Origin: Fodinibius salipaludis
GTDB taxonomy: Bacteria > Bacteroidota > Rhodothermia > Balneolales > Balneolaceae
DNA length: 64,000 bases
Assembly (NCBI RefSeq): GCF_002287075.1
Contig: NZ_NSKE01000010.1
Span: forward strand, 81,419 to 145,418
Direction of reading: 5' to 3'
A program made the position numbers and the translations under genes. How positions within the stretch are numbered: the first letter of the stretch is position 1; every line of letters begins with the position of its first letter. Of this stretch, positions 19,345-28,426 are shown one piece after another. A model generated the notes under the pieces. The model was not told where the DNA came from. It saw nothing but the letters and a program-made list of their open reading frames with translations, and searched no databases.

Positions 19345-19848
19345 TCACCGCCTATCATCCCCGACATTCACCCAAACTATACAGAGCACAGAAATAACGC
19401 CATAAAAAACGGCTGTAGTAGAAAAATCACCCGTTACGGCAAACACTTGAGAAGACTCCGCCTGGGTTAGAGTAAAAATAAAGACGCGAATGATATTCAC
19501 AAGATAGATGACGCCAATACCAATAAAGATAAAAGCAATGCGCGGAATCCATGCCCCACGATAGGCCATCACAAAGCCTACCAACAGTCCAACAGCAGAG
19601 ATCCCGCTACCTCCATCCCCCAAATAAATACCGGGTAATTCCCCAATACCCATTAATCGACCAGTGGCATAAACATCGTAGTTCATCATTTCTAACAGCC
19701 CGGCCGAGACTGATACTATATTTGTAGCAACCCATTGGTCGAGACTACCATCCGGAAGCAGCCAAAGGGCATAAATAAGATACCAGAGCAGATATATCCC
19801 GGCTACTTTAAGTGCAAATATTCCTGCCTCCGATTTAAACCATTGCAT
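19345..19848 (-). CDS. Exosortase/archaeosortase-like membrane protein, active-site residues replaced
   Basis: 167 residues with about six membrane helices. The region GDGGSGISAVGLLVGFVMAY (77-96) followed by VNIIRVFIF (117-125) and TTAVFYGVI near 150 fits the transmembrane pattern of short exosortases such as XrtF. Where those carry Cys in an xCxG motif this protein has Gly80-Ser81-Gly82, and where they carry His before the last helix it has Gly140-Asp141. Arg121 is kept. It is therefore either a non-catalytic member or a look-alike. It is divergent from the Wza-like exporter, which fits an envelope-polysaccharide role. Confidence 0.6.
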   Translation of the reverse strand: MQWFKSEAGIFALKVAGIYLLWYLIYALWLLPDGSLDQWVATNIVSVSAGLLEMMNYDVYATGRLMGIGELPGIYLGDGGSGISAVGLLVGFVMAYRGAWIPRIAFIFIGIGVIYLVNIIRVFIFTLTQAESSQVFAVTGDFSTTAVFYGVISVLCIVWVNVGDDRR

Positions 19849-20556
19849 ATAAGCCGTCCCAGTTAGTCTTAATTTGAAAGCAATATATAAGATTCGATAT
19901 AACCTTCGAAATAGATTTATCCGTTCACTTACTCTTCATCGTAGAATAAAGGTTATTATCCAAACCAGCCGTCCTCGGCCCCCCATCATCAGAACAAGAC
20001 AAAACCTGCAGACCTGCCGCCAAATTCAACATTCAACACCGTCATCCGTCACAAGTCCATAGTCAATCATTCCTACGCGAACCTAACGGCAGGAGATCCC
20101 TCGACTTCGCTCCCCGAATGGGTCGGGACACAGCGGGATGACATTGCATTTAATTAAACCTTCAACCTGAAACTTTCAACCCGCCCTCGGTCATCACTTA
20201 ATACTTAACACTTTACAACTCTGTGCCTTTGTCACTTTGTATCTCTGTCACTCTACACCTTTGTTACTCAGTTACTTTCTCACTTAATCACTGCATTACC
20301 TAATCACCCAATAACCATCATCCGTCTTCAGTCCACCGTCGCTTGTCTTTACAAAAACACAGATTTCTCGGCTTCGCAATGAAAACCACATTGCTCCACT
20401 CGAAATGACACATTACAAGCATCCAGTCTTACTTTGCAACTTTGTCTCTTTGTCACTCAAAAACTTACTCATCTCTTCCCAAAACAGACATTATTTTTTC
20501 GATGCATTTCTTTATATTGATCCCCTTTTAATTCAATCAAGAAACAAGAACACAGT
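19849..20556 (+). repeat. Intergenic repeat tract upstream of the Wza gene
   Basis: No gene. Mostly word repeats with a roughly 9-10 base period around 20215-20290 (CTTTGTCACTTTGTATCTCT and similar), a CCTACGCG repeat at 20072-20155, and a unit at 20352-20411 (CAGATTTCTCGG...CGAAATGACA) related to those at 23372 and 61933. The last 60 bases before 20557 are AT-rich and probably hold the promoter. Confidence 0.65.
20072..20155 (+). repeat. CCTACGCG repeat, copy 3
   Basis: 84 bases in the long form, with the central ATGGGTCGGGACACAG block. Differs from copy 4 at only a few positions. Confidence 0.85.
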
Positions 20557-23100
20557 ATGCGCCTCAAAAGCCTGTTAACTATAGTATTTTTGACCGTACT
20601 CACTATGGCCGCTTCCGGTCAAAGTATCTCAGATATTGACTTTGAAAACATCAACGTCGACAACCTCTCAGAACAGAAAATTCAACAGATCAAGTCTGAA
20701 GCTGAGAGCCGAGGTCTATCTACCAGCGAAGTAGTGCAATTAGCTGTAGCACGAGGCATGCCGCAAGCCGAAGCCCAGAAACTACAGCGACGACTCCGAC
20801 AGGTAAGCGGCGGCGGAGATCAAGGAAGAGGCGGAACATCGGACCGCATGCGTTTTTCTACCCCCGATACCGCCCGAGCCAGTCAATTCGACTTGTTTTT
20901 CGGAGCAGAAAGTCGACGCGATTCCCTTCAGTTTTACCAAGATATTCGATTCCTAAAATACCAGACACAGCAAGACTCGCTCGAACTTGAACGACGGAAA
21001 CTGCGCAATAAAATATTTGGATTTGAGCTGTTCCGAAACTCCTCAACCTCTTTCCAGCCGGCCTTAAACATTCCCACCCCACAAGACTACCAGCTTGGGC
21101 CCGGCGACCAGCTTTTTATCGATATTTGGGGCGCTGCCGAAACAACATATCAGCCGGAAGTCACTCCCGAAGGGACCATCACCATTCCAAATATTGGTCC
21201 TATTTCGTTAAGTGGACTTACAATAGAAGAGGCCTCTGAAAAACTTCAAGAACGTCTCGGAGAAATATACTCGGGACTTAATCCCGCCGACAATGCCCAA
21301 AAAGATACCTATATGCAGGTTAGCCTGGGACAAGTACGCAGTATTAACGTCTCGGTAATAGGAGAAGTACGCCAGCCGGGTAGCTATTCCCTTCCTTCAT
21401 TAGCAACCGTCTTTAATGCGCTATACTCAGCGGGTGGACCAACGGTAACCGGTAGCTTTCGTGATATACAAGTACTGCGAGGCGATTCGGTAGCCGCCAC
21501 TTTTGATCTGTACGATCTTCTTATAAATAGTAATCAAACCGACAATATCCGCCTCCGATCTCAGGACATTATTAAAATAAGCCCTTATATAAACCGCGTT
21601 GAAGTTGCCGGCGAAGTAAAAAGAGAAGGAATCTATGAAACTAAACAAGGTGACCAACTTGCGGATCTAATAGAATACGCAGGTGGTTTTACCGGTGACG
21701 CCTACAGCCATCGCATCAGAATTACCGGCAATGATTCTCGTCAGCGTACTATTGACGACGTTACCAAATCTAACTTTGAGAACTACGAAATTACCAGTGG
21801 CGACAGCGTTGCCGTAGGAAAAGTGTTAGACCGATTTAAAAACCTTGTTGAAATTAAAGGCGCGGTATTCAGAGAAGGGAAATATGCCCTTACTGATACC
21901 AGCACCGTTGCCTCCCTGATTGAGCGCGCTGAGGGCCTTCGAGGCGATGCCTTTCAAAACCGGGGGCTGATATATCGCGAGCAGGAAGATTATACCCTGA
22001 AAACCATTCCCTTTGATGTGGCAGAAGTAATGTCGAATCCTGACAAGGACATTGCCCTGGAGAAAAATGATCTCATTATGATCTCCTCAATGCTGGATAT
22101 GAAATTAAATTATTTTGTTGAAGTCGAAGGGCCGGTACAAAATCCGGATAAGTATAAATTTGCTGAAGATATGACGCTCGAAGACCTTATCCTGCAGGCC
22201 GGAGGTTTTAGACAGGGCGCTACCCCCAATCATGTAGAAGTAGCCCGACGAAAGACACGGGCAAATCAGGACGACTATAACACTTCACAAATTGCCCAGA
22301 TCCACCGCTTTGACCTCAACGAAGATCTAAGTTTAGGTCCTGAGGCAAGTGATTTTGAACTCAATCCCTTCGACAAGGTTTACATTCGGAGCATCCCCAA
22401 CTATACCGAACAGCAGAATATCGTTATCAGTGGGGAAGTCAAATACCCGGGCTCCTACTCTCTTGAATCCAAAAATGATCGTATTAGTGATATTATACAG
22501 CGTGCTGGCGGACTTACCGGAAATGCATACCCCGAAGGCGCCACCCTGTATCGAGAACTGGAAGACGGACAACTAAGCAATTCCAATGAAGATGAACCCC
22601 AGGGATTTATTGCGGCTGATACTACCGGGGCACGTATTGAACAAGACGACCAGATAACAATCTCAAAAATCGGGATCAGCTTGCCGGATATTATGAGAAA
22701 TCCGGGCTCAAAATATGATCTATTTGTTCAGGAGGCCGACTCCATAGTGATTCCCAAAGAACTACAGACGGTAACGGTTGATGGCGGGGTCTTTTACCCG
22801 CGCAGTATTCGCTATCGGGAAGGCATGAACTATAAAGACTATATCGCCTCTGCCGGTGGCTTTACAAACCTGGCTCGAAAAAAAAGGTCCTATGTTATTT
22901 ATGCCAACGGAGATGTTGAAAAGGTTAATTCATTCCTCTTTTTCAAAAATTATCCCGAAGTAAAACCAGGGGCAAAATTAGTCGTTCCCGAAAAGCCGGA
23001 GTCAGCCAAGCTTTCTCCGCAGGAACGAATAAGTATCTTGTCGGCCATTACCTCTACGGCGGCTCTCATCGTAACGACCATTGTGCAAGTTAATCGGTAA
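20557..23100 (+). CDS. Wza-like polysaccharide export protein with multiple SLBB domains
   Basis: 847 residues. An N-terminal signal peptide ends MAASGQ (residue 22). A short helical region rich in Q and R follows, then the polysaccharide-export domain (LGPGDQLFIDIWG near 180). Five or more SLBB domains come next, each with the V.G.V..PG.Y.L pattern (for example VIGEVRQPGSYSLPS, VSGEVKYPGSYSL). A hydrophobic C-terminal segment ISILSAITSTAALIV resembles the membrane-crossing end of such proteins. It is much longer than E. coli Wza, as is usual in this phylum. It is the likely outer-membrane channel for the polysaccharide made by the 28-57 kb locus. Confidence 0.92.
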   Translation: MRLKSLLTIVFLTVLTMAASGQSISDIDFENINVDNLSEQKIQQIKSEAESRGLSTSEVVQLAVARGMPQAEAQKLQRRLRQVSGGGDQGRGGTSDRMRFSTPDTARASQFDLFFGAESRRDSLQFYQDIRFLKYQTQQDSLELERRKLRNKIFGFELFRNSSTSFQPALNIPTPQDYQLGPGDQLFIDIWGAAETTYQPEVTPEGTITIPNIGPISLSGLTIEEASEKLQERLGEIYSGLNPADNAQKDTYMQVSLGQVRSINVSVIGEVRQPGSYSLPSLATVFNALYSAGGPTVTGSFRDIQVLRGDSVAATFDLYDLLINSNQTDNIRLRSQDIIKISPYINRVEVAGEVKREGIYETKQGDQLADLIEYAGGFTGDAYSHRIRITGNDSRQRTIDDVTKSNFENYEITSGDSVAVGKVLDRFKNLVEIKGAVFREGKYALTDTSTVASLIERAEGLRGDAFQNRGLIYREQEDYTLKTIPFDVAEVMSNPDKDIALEKNDLIMISSMLDMKLNYFVEVEGPVQNPDKYKFAEDMTLEDLILQAGGFRQGATPNHVEVARRKTRANQDDYNTSQIAQIHRFDLNEDLSLGPEASDFELNPFDKVYIRSIPNYTEQQNIVISGEVKYPGSYSLESKNDRISDIIQRAGGLTGNAYPEGATLYRELEDGQLSNSNEDEPQGFIAADTTGARIEQDDQITISKIGISLPDIMRNPGSKYDLFVQEADSIVIPKELQTVTVDGGVFYPRSIRYREGMNYKDYIASAGGFTNLARKKRSYVIYANGDVEKVNSFLFFKNYPEVKPGAKLVVPEKPESAKLSPQERISILSAITSTAALIVTTIVQVNR

Positions 23101-23371
23101 CAAAAAGTAATTTAATAACAAATCCATTGGTATAAAGTCCCCCTTCGAAGGGGGATGAATTCGGCCCCAGCCGAAGAAAGGGGGATGTAAAGCGCTTCCC
23201 AAAATGATCTTCAGTTTTGAGGGAGTTGTACTCCCGAAAACACTCCCTGCGATGTTGTTCGAGGGTACATCCCTCTCATAACTTTAATCACCCATCCTGT
23301 CATCTCGACTAAAATCCCGAGCAATCGGGATGGAGCAGAGAGATCCTTGTTTTTGATACATACTAAAGGAT

Positions 23372-23464
23372 AAAAACAAAGATTTCTCCACTCCGGCTTG
23401 AAACCCACAGCCTCCGGTCGAAATGACACCTTTATAAACAACTGGTCTTACTCTGCAACTTTGT
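23372..23464 (+). repeat. AAAAACAAAGATTTCTCC unit, copy A
   Basis: About 90 bases closely similar to 61933-62028, 38 kb away, with the shared centre CAGCCTCCGGTCGAAATGAC. Shorter relatives lie at 20352 and 28150. Confidence 0.85.
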
Positions 23465-23721
23465 TACTTTGTATCTCTGTAACACAATTACCCAAACACT
23501 GCATTCCCTAAGCCCCTATTTACCACTCCACCGTCGTCGGTCACCGGTCATTCAAATTTATGTCACCAGTATTAATCAATCCCCCTAACCCCCTTCTCCA
23601 AGGGGGAACTTAACAGGGCCAACTTTATAACTCTGTAACTTTGCAACTTAATCACTCAATCACCTAATAGCCCTTCACCATTCACCTCCGTCGTCCGTCA
23701 CCGGTCCATAGTCAATCATCT

Positions 23722-23802
23722 CTACGCGAACCTAATGGCAGGAGATCCCTCGACTTCGCTCCCGACGGGTCGGGACACAGCGGGATGACATTGCTTTTAA
23801 TT
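23722..23802 (+). repeat. CCTACGCG repeat, copy 4
   Basis: 81 bases in the long form; its flanks (AGTCAATCAT before it, TTAAACCTTCAACCTG after it) are also shared with copy 3, so the copied unit is longer than the core. Confidence 0.85.
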
Positions 23803-24116
23803 AAACCTTCAACCTGAAACCTTCAACATTGAACGCTTAACATGAAATCTTAAACCACACCCCGAGCCGCCACTTCGTAGCAGCCCACCCCTCTCGAGAG
23901 GGGATTTTACGGTGCCAACTTCACAATTTAAAATCCATCATCCAACATTAAATCCCTGCAACTCCGTCTCTTTGCAACTTTGTCACTTTGTTTCTTAGTA
24001 ACTTAGTAACCTAATCACCTAATAACTATTATACCTCTTCCTGCAGGGAAAAGAGAAACTCGTGATTAAAGAGACGCATCCAATTCAACCTTCAACATTC
24101 AACACTCAAAAGCCTT

Positions 24117-25553
24117 CTACTTTATACTATAACGAAAACGAACCATCCCACCCAGCTGGTCCGCATACAGCGCCCCGGTATCATAGGCTAAGTCGAGGCT
24201 CAGCGACAGCTTCGGGCGGACAGGCATAGACATCTGCAGTAAAAAAGAGTATTGGTCTTTGCGATTCGTAACCCCATTAGACCGGCTCGAACAGCTTTCA
24301 GTAGCACAGTATGACCTTGCCCCATAATTTCTACTATACGTACCCGTTAAGCCATAATTAATCGACCCAATGACTCCACCCAACCCCAATTGATGAGCAA
24401 TTACAATATTATTATCAACTCCTGGGTGAATGCCATCAGCAAACATTAAAGGATTCCCAATAGTACGGCCATGGGAGGTCCAACCACTCCTGTATGTACT
24501 ATTGCTATAATAACTGTCTGCTCCATAAGGAGGATCCCCACGATGCACCTGGGAACTCTGACGCTTGGTATATAAGTGATTCCAGGAAAAACTATTTATG
24601 TACTCAAATTCTTTATCCCAGGAAATGGATACCCCCCAGAGCCCATCCCATGCATTGCGGAATTTGGCCCCGGCCCCCGTTTCCAAGAAAAATTGGCGGT
24701 GGATGACTCCGCTATAACCCCGATAATCATACGCAATTCCAAAATCATAAATACCAATGGAACTGCCCACAGCCTCTCCGATTGCCGAAGGTTCCGCATT
24801 TTCCGCATCACTTTCCTGAGCGGTAAACACATTCCAAAAGTCACTCAATCCATCCGGTAAGTTACCGTACTCCGGGTGCGTCCCCGCCCAGAGTGTACTT
24901 TGAACAATTCCACCATAAAGTTGCAGAGGATAGGTATCAGGAAGTGCCTTTAAATAGAAATATTTCTGGTGCAACCACGGGTCTTCAATATATCTTCCAT
25001 TTTCCATCCAGCCGTGAGCAAAATAGCCCTTAAAACTCAGCCAGCTGTCCGTACCCGGGATGCCCACAAAATCAGGCGTATAAAGACGTACCTTGGGAAT
25101 GGGCGATGCATTTCTGCTTTGTATCATGGAGCCGGACGTTAGGCTGCTGTCAGTAATCCCTATTTGCTCTTTTTGGCGTCCTGCAACAAACCGAAATATT
25201 TTCCAATCGACCTGCAGGTATCCTGCATTAAAGAATACACTGCTTTGTTCTGACCATCGACCTACCAGCTCGGCCCCTGCTTTCAACTTCACTGGTCCAG
25301 CGGTCCCAAGATCAGCCCGGGGAGCCAGCCTCATAAAACCATTGGCGCTTCTGCGATCGATCATACCCCACCGGTTGCTGTGCAACCAAAAGGGCAACTC
25401 CCCTTCTTGGCTGATGGCCGTTCCAAATTCCATCTCCATATCAAAGTCAGGAACAGCTTCCTCTTCCTGATTCTGTCCCAACGCAAGAGACTGCAACCCT
25501 ATTAAAAAAGTAATTCCAACAACTCCGAAACGCAGTATTCTTGATAAACTCAC
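24117..25553 (-). CDS. Capsule assembly protein, Wzi family
   Basis: 478 residues. A signal peptide ends at about residue 27 (LQSLALGQ). The mature part has the Wzi signature at its start, LPFWLHSNRWGMIDRRSANG, followed by alternating aromatic beta strands typical of an 18-stranded outer-membrane barrel, and it ends MVRFRYSIK with a terminal strand. Wzi proteins attach or organise capsular polysaccharide at the outer surface. The gene is convergent with the Wza-like gene across a 1-kb repeat region and supports the capsule/EPS reading of the later locus. Confidence 0.88.
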   Translation of the reverse strand: MSLSRILRFGVVGITFLIGLQSLALGQNQEEEAVPDFDMEMEFGTAISQEGELPFWLHSNRWGMIDRRSANGFMRLAPRADLGTAGPVKLKAGAELVGRWSEQSSVFFNAGYLQVDWKIFRFVAGRQKEQIGITDSSLTSGSMIQSRNASPIPKVRLYTPDFVGIPGTDSWLSFKGYFAHGWMENGRYIEDPWLHQKYFYLKALPDTYPLQLYGGIVQSTLWAGTHPEYGNLPDGLSDFWNVFTAQESDAENAEPSAIGEAVGSSIGIYDFGIAYDYRGYSGVIHRQFFLETGAGAKFRNAWDGLWGVSISWDKEFEYINSFSWNHLYTKRQSSQVHRGDPPYGADSYYSNSTYRSGWTSHGRTIGNPLMFADGIHPGVDNNIVIAHQLGLGGVIGSINYGLTGTYSRNYGARSYCATESCSSRSNGVTNRKDQYSFLLQMSMPVRPKLSLSLDLAYDTGALYADQLGGMVRFRYSIK

Positions 25554-26338
25554 TAATCAAAATTTTGACCATTAAAATTGATCGGGAATATAGCGATTTC
25601 GACAGGCAGTGCCCAAATTTGTGGAATAGTTTTTAAGGGATTAGGTAATGAGGTTGAAAAGTGACAGAGTAATTTATTTCCCGTTGTTTTGCACAACAGA
25701 ATTTTTGCAAGTGAACATAGGTTTTGAGATATCTCGGTCAACCGTCCGTTTTGCCCCTTTATTACTCTGTAACTTTGTTTCTTTGTCACTCAGTAACTTA
25801 GTCGCCTATCACCGCTCTCGCCCCATCCCTCACCACTACGCCATATAAACCATGGCTTTGTAGCACAAGCTTGATCTCCCTTCCCTACAAGCAGGGAAAG
25901 GAGAAACTCCTTATTAGAGTTTCGTAGTTGAACCAAACATTAAACATCCAACTTTTCCATGGTCAACAGTCATCACTTCACACTTAAAACTTAACCCTTT
26001 ATAACTCTGTGCCTTTGTCACTTAGTCACTCAATCACCTAATTATCCCTTCACCATTCACCACAGTCGTCCGTCACCCGTCATCACTTAACACTTAAAAC
26101 TTTCCACTTTACAACTCTGTAACTTTGTATCTCTGTCACTCAAAAACTTCCTCACCTCATCACTCAATCACTTATTCACAGACAAGTCACTTAAATATAT
26201 TCGGAAACAAATACTGACGGACTCAAAACCTTCATATTCTCAACACTATCCACAGTCATTCGTCAACAGTCTTTTCTAAACACTTAGCAACTCCATCACT
26301 TTAAGTTCCTTTTGCAACAAGTTATAAGAAGAAACCCC
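25554..26338 (+). repeat. Intergenic repeat tract
   Basis: No gene. After about 190 bases of ordinary sequence upstream of the Wzi gene, G-poor word repeats run to 26290 (TAACTTTGTTTCTTTGTCAC, CACAGTCGTCCGTCACCC, TCACTTAACACTT). CCAGTC/GTCGTCCGTCACCCATC-type words here match those near 17130. Confidence 0.65.
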
Positions 26339-26650
26339 CTACTTTTTACGAACAATCTTCGCTCCTCGATCAATATCTCCCTTAATATCCTCAACATGAT
26401 GAAGATGAAAAACATTAGCCAAAAACAGTATAGCCAGTGTACCCATAAAGGCGAATAACAAAACACCACTAATTTCGACATATAATCCACATATGCCAAC
26501 AACCGGTGCTCCGATCAATCCCCAGACCACATTGCTCCTCACCGTTATGCCTTCATCTCCAATAATATATCCAATGACCCATCCTTCTGTTGCCCCCAAC
26601 ACCAAAAGCCAAAATATCGTCGTTGCCGTTAATGTTTCCATATTGATCAT
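26339..26650 (-). CDS. Small membrane protein, GlsB/YeaQ-like
   Basis: 103 residues with three hydrophobic segments (about 10-27, 38-60 and 65-85) and a charged C-terminal tail ending AKIVRKK. The Gly-rich helices with GWVIGYIIGDEG and VVWGLIGAPVVG resemble the YeaQ/YmgE/GlsB (transglycosylase-associated) family of stress-linked small membrane proteins, though the tail is unusual. The start could be Met1 or Met4. Function unknown. Confidence 0.6.
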   Translation of the reverse strand: MINMETLTATTIFWLLVLGATEGWVIGYIIGDEGITVRSNVVWGLIGAPVVGICGLYVEISGVLLFAFMGTLAILFLANVFHLHHVEDIKGDIDRGAKIVRKK

Positions 26651-27030
26651 AGTTTGTTTGCTGTATATAGCAAATTTATCAACCTTATCACTACCTTGCT
26701 GTAGTACAATCCCTATTTCGCTTATACCTTCAAGAACACTTCACACAACCTTTCATAGATTGTCTGTGCATCCCTTTGCAACTTTTTAAGAACACAGCAA
26801 TGCCATCCTGAGCATATCAAAACCGATTTCACCTTTTGCAAACCTTCTAACAAATTATTCTCAGTTCAAATCTCCCTTACAACATCAATCAAGTTTCCCC
26901 TACAAAACACCCACCCTACAAACTCTGTGTTCAGTGATTGAAAAATTCCTATCGTATCAAGTAAATTCACTAAAAACGATCTATAACCGGAATTACATTT
27001 CCTTTTTCATAATCATATCTCAAATACATT
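26651..27030 (+). other. Intergenic spacer
   Basis: G-poor, AT-rich sequence with only weak traces of the word repeats (ATCCCTTTGCAACTTT near 26770). No gene or clear hairpin found; promoters of both flanking divergent genes should lie here. Confidence 0.5.
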
Positions 27031-27588
27031 ATGGCAACTCAAAATAAACAGGATATTTTTGACCTCTACGATTTGATGCTAGAACAACTGCGTGATCTCT
27101 TTTACGGGGAATTGCAACAGATAACTTTTCTGGAAAGACAGTCAGAAATAGCAGAATCTTTTGAACTCAATGAACTTCTGACTTTTCATCTCAGGGAAAC
27201 CAAGCACCATGCTCAACGAATTAAAGAAGTCTTTCAAATACTCAATGAAGATCCCAAAGGTGAAAATTGCGACGGTATTAAAGGACTCATCAAAGAATCA
27301 CAAAAATTGGTAACGCGATGTGTGAATGAGGAAGTACGTGACGCTGCTCTTATAACGGCGATTCAACACATCAATCATTATGAGATGGCAGGCTATGGAA
27401 CTGCTATTGCCTATGCTAAAACTCTCGAACGACATGAAATTGCTGAACTACTGCTGGATACCTTGCGTGAGGAAAAACGCGCTGATATGGGGCTAAGTGA
27501 TCTGGCAAACAATCAAATTAATCCCGATGGCAAATGGTCAGCTATTGTGAATAAAGTACTTGTCCCGACCCCGACCAAAGACAAGTAA
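27031..27588 (+). CDS. YciE/YciF-type ferritin-like protein (DUF892)
   Basis: 185 residues, all-helical. The N-terminus LYDLMLEQLRDLFYGELQQI and the repeated E...H pattern (HLRETKHHAQRIKEVF, then HINHYEMAGYGTAIAYAKTL) are the family signature; the Glu and His residues would form a di-iron site. Members are cytosolic and linked to osmotic or general stress, with no firmly established reaction. The small gene at 27619 follows 30 bases later. Confidence 0.9.
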   Translation: MATQNKQDIFDLYDLMLEQLRDLFYGELQQITFLERQSEIAESFELNELLTFHLRETKHHAQRIKEVFQILNEDPKGENCDGIKGLIKESQKLVTRCVNEEVRDAALITAIQHINHYEMAGYGTAIAYAKTLERHEIAELLLDTLREEKRADMGLSDLANNQINPDGKWSAIVNKVLVPTPTKDK

Positions 27589-27618
27589 CTTATATTAAAG
27601 CTATATTTTTTTTTGATT

Positions 27619-27864
27619 ATGAAACATTCATTAACGCGGAACTTAAAAATAAAAATCAACTCAAGATCTCTTTCACCTGCTGACATTAATAGTTTGGAAC
27701 AGTGGGAAAATGAGGGTGGGATGACCAACTCCCAAGTTATGTTCTTAGCATCTTTAAGTCCTCTAAGAAAGGGAGAAATATTTGAAGTTACAGGTGGTGA
27801 TATCCATTTTGAAAATGGTCAACTTTATTATGAGGCCGAAATTAATATTCTCGCACTCCCGTAG
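27619..27864 (+). CDS. Small hypothetical protein
   Basis: 81 residues from the ATG at 27619; an upstream TTG would add two residues. No membrane segment and no cysteine. The middle part has EQWENEGGMTNSQ, and the C-terminal half looks beta-rich (GEIFEVTGGDIHFENGQLYY). It probably lies in one transcript with the DUF892 gene. I do not recognise it; coding is supported by normal composition and position. Confidence 0.55.
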   Translation: MKHSLTRNLKIKINSRSLSPADINSLEQWENEGGMTNSQVMFLASLSPLRKGEIFEVTGGDIHFENGQLYYEAEINILALP

Positions 27865-28426
27865 GCAGTTCTCATATTGGTACCAACATCACCCCAAACA
27901 TAGATTTCTCACTTCCTTCGGAATGACCTCGATTGGTGCATGGAAGTATTGAAAACTGGCGTCATCTCGTCTGTAATCTACAGGCAGGGAAAAGAGAAAC
28001 TCCTTGTTAGAATTTCGTAGTTGAACCAAGCATTCAACATTTCCAACTCTGCAACTTTGCTTCTTTGTCACTTTGTAGCTTAGTAACTGAATCACCTAAT
28101 CACCCCATTACCTTCCCCCGTCTCCGGTCAACTGTCACCCGTCATTGCAAAACACAGATTTCTCTCTCCACTATGTTCCGTTCGAAATGACAGTTTAGAA
28201 TTTTATCCAACCTCCAAATTCAACCTTCAACACTTCCCAACTCTGTAACTTTGTCTCTTTGTCACTCAAAAACTCCCTCACCTCATTACCTCCTCACCAT
28301 TCACCACCGTCCACAGTCATCCGTCCCCCCGTCAGCAGCTCCGCTGCCTCCAACAAAAAAGGCCTCCCCTCTCGGAAAGACCTTGAAAGTCTAAATACTC
28401 AAATCTCACTACTCAATACTAAAAAA
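27865..28426 (+). repeat. Intergenic repeat tract
   Basis: No gene. Word repeats (28029-28140 and 28215-28430), a CAGGGAAAAGAGAAACTCCT unit near 27982 that also occurs near 24041 and 25890, and a CACAGATTTCTC...CGAAATGACA unit at 28148-28191. The end just before the WecA stop carries a TCTCGGAAAGACC fragment. Confidence 0.65.

Larger units (their letters stand above)
23101..24116 (+). repeat. Kilobase repeat-packed intergenic region
   Basis: No gene. In order: a GC hairpin unit (23137-23187, CCCCCTTCGAAGGGGG-type), an AGGGAGTTGTACTCCC unit near 23220, TCCCGAGCAATCGGGA at 23313, a long unit at 23372-23464 shared with 61933, G-poor word repeats, CCCCCTAACCCCCTTCTCCA at 23581, a CCTACGCG repeat (23722-23802), and a CACCCCGAGCCGCC unit (23861-23907). 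It is the densest repeat patch of the window. Confidence 0.75.
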
